A stretch of 64,000 nt of DNA from Flavobacteriaceae bacterium MAR_2010_188 (GTDB lineage Bacteria; Bacteroidota; Bacteroidia; Flavobacteriales; Flavobacteriaceae): contig LT629302.1 of NCBI GenBank assembly GCA_900104375.1, forward strand, positions 2,754,001 to 2,818,000. The letters run 5' to 3'. This document shows positions 61,880 to 64,000 of the stretch, piece by piece. Position numbers and translations under genes: made by a program. Every line of letters starts with the position of its first letter. Within the stretch, counting starts at the first letter, position 1. Under the pieces are notes generated by a model. The model made no database searches. It worked only from the letters and a program-made list of their open reading frames with translations, and was not told the origin of the DNA.

Positions 61880-64000
61880 ATGATTACCAGAAGTACTATC
61901 TGTTTTACTTGCTTAGTACTTTTCTCATATTCAATATTAGCACAAGTAACGTTGGTAAAAGGAAGCGTGGTAGATGCAGTTTCCGAAGAACCCCTCCCAG
62001 ATGTCTTAATCACTCTTGAAGGAACTTCCATAAAATCAAATACTGATGAAGTTGGAATATTTGTGCTTAATTGCGAATCTGCAGTTGGGAACCAAGTTTT
62101 AATTTTAGAAAAAACAGGATATCTAAAAAAACGTTTTCCCATTGTAGTCAATAAAGGGTCGGTCTTAGAACTAGGAGGTCTTACACTCGATTATGATGTC
62201 ACTGTCCAAAAGGATTTATTTGTGATTTCCTTATCTGAAGATCAGTTAAATTCTGAAGAAGATGGACTCGTAGAAAATATGTCCGGACTCTTACAATCTT
62301 CTAAAGATGTCTTTCTAAATGCCGCGGCTTACGATTTTAGCGCTACATTTTTTAGACCTCGAGGTCTTGATAATGCAAGCGGAAAAGTTCTGATTAACGG
62401 TATTGAAATGAATAAACTTTTTAATGGGAGACCTCAATGGGGAAATTGGGGAGGGCTTAATGATGCCCAAAGAAATCAGGAATTTACCATGGGCATGTCA
62501 GCTAATGATTACAGTTTCGGTGATCTTGCCGGGACCAACAATATTGTAATGAGAGCCTCACGATATATTAAAGGAGGACGGCTATCTATTGCTAGTGCCA
62601 ATCGAAGTTACCAAGGCAGATTAATGGCAAGTTATAATTCTGGATTGGTCGGCGATGGTTGGGCTTTTTCCTTATTAGCGTCAAGGAGATTTGGAGAAGA
62701 AGGTTATGTTGATGGGACTCTTTATGATGCCAATTCGCTATTTATTTCGGTTGAAAAAAAATTATCCCAAACTCAGTTTTTAAATCTATCTGCTATCTAT
62801 GCTAAAAATCGCAGAGGAAGGTCGAACGCCATTTCAGATGAAGTATTTCAACTTAAAGGGAATAGGTACAATTCATTCTGGGGATATCAAAATGGGGAAA
62901 TAAGGAATTCAAGAATAAGGGAAGTCAACGAGCCAATCGTAATGCTCAACCATTTTTGGGATATCACCTCCAAAGCGAAATTAAATACCAATATCTCCTA
63001 CCAATTCGGTAAAACAGGAAATACCAGAATTGATAACGGTGGCACAAATTTGGTAAATTTTAATGGACAAGAAAGTTATATAGGCGGTGGTAGTAATCCC
63101 GACCCGGCATATTACCAGAATCTACCGAGCTACTTTTTTAGAAATTCAGCTAATAATCCCGATAGTTATAATTACGAGCAGGCATATTTGGCCGAACAAG
63201 AACTGATCAATAATGGACAATTAGATTGGCCTGCCCTATACTCAGCGAATATCTACGAATCATCAATCGGTAATAATGCGATTTATGCTTTACAAGAAGA
63301 CATAAACGAAGACAAGCAGCTTACCGCTAACACCATTCTAGACTTAGAGATTTCTGATAAGACTAGAATCAATTCGGCCTTAAATTTTAAAAACCTAAGA
63401 AGTGAAAACTACGCCATGGTAAATGATTTGTTAGGCGGAAGTGGATTTTTAGATGTTGACTTCTTTGCTGAAGAAATTGGCCAATCAACCGAAGATCAAC
63501 TCGAAAATATTGCACAAAGTGATTTAGAAAACCGAAATAGAATTGTGGTTGAAGGAGACAGGTATAAGTATAATTATAAAATGGACGCTACGATTGTTGA
63601 TGCATTTTCTCAGATTCAAGTTAAATCAAAAATGATTGATTTCTATCTAGGCGGGACCCTTGCTAATACTTCTTATCAAAGGATTGGATTGTTCGAAAAC
63701 GGGAATTATCCAGGCAATAATTCCAATGGAAAAAGCGAGAAAACTAACTTCTTCAATTATGGAATAAAGTCTGGGCTAACTTATAAAATCTCGGGACGTC
63801 ATTTATTAGATTTTAATGCTTCCTATTTTACGAAAGCACCGACAATAAGAAATTCCTTTGAAAATGCTAGACAGAACAATTACCTGATTCAAGGATTAGA
63901 AAGTGAAACCATATATTCTGCAGACATAAGTTATATCTACCGTAGCCCTTATCTAAAAGGGAGAATCAGCAGTTTCTATTCCCAATTTAAAGATGGAACT
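61880..64000 (+). CDS. TonB-dependent receptor (partial, continues past the window)
   Basis: A frame of 707 codons runs from the ATG at 61880 to the right edge without a stop. It has a signal peptide (TCLVLFSYSILAQ), an N-terminal carboxypeptidase-regulatory-like beta-sandwich (VKGSVVDAVSEEPLPDVLITL) and a plug domain (RPRGLDNASGKVLINGIEM), followed by outer-membrane barrel strands rich in aromatic and glycine residues. TonB-dependent receptors import or bind nutrients too large for porins; the ligand cannot be read from sequence. It is divergent from the secreted EEP enzyme, and the two may work together. The C-terminus is not in the window. Confidence 0.9.
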   Translation, partial: MITRSTICFTCLVLFSYSILAQVTLVKGSVVDAVSEEPLPDVLITLEGTSIKSNTDEVGIFVLNCESAVGNQVLILEKTGYLKKRFPIVVNKGSVLELGGLTLDYDVTVQKDLFVISLSEDQLNSEEDGLVENMSGLLQSSKDVFLNAAAYDFSATFFRPRGLDNASGKVLINGIEMNKLFNGRPQWGNWGGLNDAQRNQEFTMGMSANDYSFGDLAGTNNIVMRASRYIKGGRLSIASANRSYQGRLMASYNSGLVGDGWAFSLLASRRFGEEGYVDGTLYDANSLFISVEKKLSQTQFLNLSAIYAKNRRGRSNAISDEVFQLKGNRYNSFWGYQNGEIRNSRIREVNEPIVMLNHFWDITSKAKLNTNISYQFGKTGNTRIDNGGTNLVNFNGQESYIGGGSNPDPAYYQNLPSYFFRNSANNPDSYNYEQAYLAEQELINNGQLDWPALYSANIYESSIGNNAIYALQEDINEDKQLTANTILDLEISDKTRINSALNFKNLRSENYAMVNDLLGGSGFLDVDFFAEEIGQSTEDQLENIAQSDLENRNRIVVEGDRYKYNYKMDATIVDAFSQIQVKSKMIDFYLGGTLANTSYQRIGLFENGNYPGNNSNGKSEKTNFFNYGIKSGLTYKISGRHLLDFNASYFTKAPTIRNSFENARQNNYLIQGLESETIYSADISYIYRSPYLKGRISSFYSQFKDGT

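Overview
The window looks like chromosomal DNA of a marine-type member of the Flavobacteriaceae (Bacteroidota). The support is low GC, Bacteroidota-style promoters (TTG plus TAnnTTTG), a type IX secretion C-terminal tail, a Bat aerotolerance operon, and families largely confined to this phylum (DUF4286, DUF4199, DUF6428, DUF4382). Most of it is ordinary core genome. Accessory or decaying patches lie at about 0-0.75 kb, 14.7-18.3 kb and 52-57 kb.

Left part (0-14.7 kb): a start-less reading frame runs off the left edge. Next come tRNA-Leu(CAA), a GIY-YIG nuclease gene ending 3 nt from the tRNA, and a cluster of palindromic hairpins. Housekeeping genes follow: prs, ctc (L25), pth, a secreted M43 metalloprotease, ribF, a membrane HTTM/gamma-carboxylase homologue overlapping ribF, serS, a small structured transcript encoding a 22-residue hydrophobic peptide, a TPR protein, a DUF4286 protein, rsmA, mgtE and a 2-hydroxyacid dehydrogenase.

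Middle (14.7-31 kb): DUF4199 and TM2 membrane proteins flank a fused, decayed DUF1801/VOC pseudogene. An arsenic cluster follows (arsR, DUF6428, an ArsN-like acetyltransferase, arsC) with no efflux pump beside it. Then come a GNAT-aspartokinase-OlsF-like aminolipid acyltransferase operon, fbp, a TerB-like protein, mfd with a thioredoxin-fold lipid- or periplasm-side protein, a Kbp-like BON/LysM protein, a flavobacterial lipoprotein and gpsA.

Right part (31-64 kb): a tripartite RND efflux operon is headed by its own GbsR/MarR regulator, with an inverted repeat next to the promoter. It is followed by pheS, a small conserved protein, cvpA, a SulP transporter with a beta-carbonic anhydrase (a likely bicarbonate module), and the complete moxR-DUF58-Bat operon. 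After these come two DUF4382 lipoproteins, an aldo/keto reductase with an SDR, an AlbA_2/Schlafen-like protein bordered by inverted repeats, an ALDH7-type dehydrogenase, a lipoprotein isoaspartyl peptidase, a monooxygenase-fold protein, a four-helix membrane protein, a secreted endonuclease/phosphatase, and the start of a TonB-dependent receptor that leaves the window.

I found no complete mobile element, CRISPR array or rRNA operon. I see no clearly new multi-gene system. The strongest unexplained leads are the GIY-YIG/tRNA arrangement with its palindromes, the 22-codon peptide locus at 9.1 kb, the HTTM carboxylase homologue, and the candidate efflux operator.
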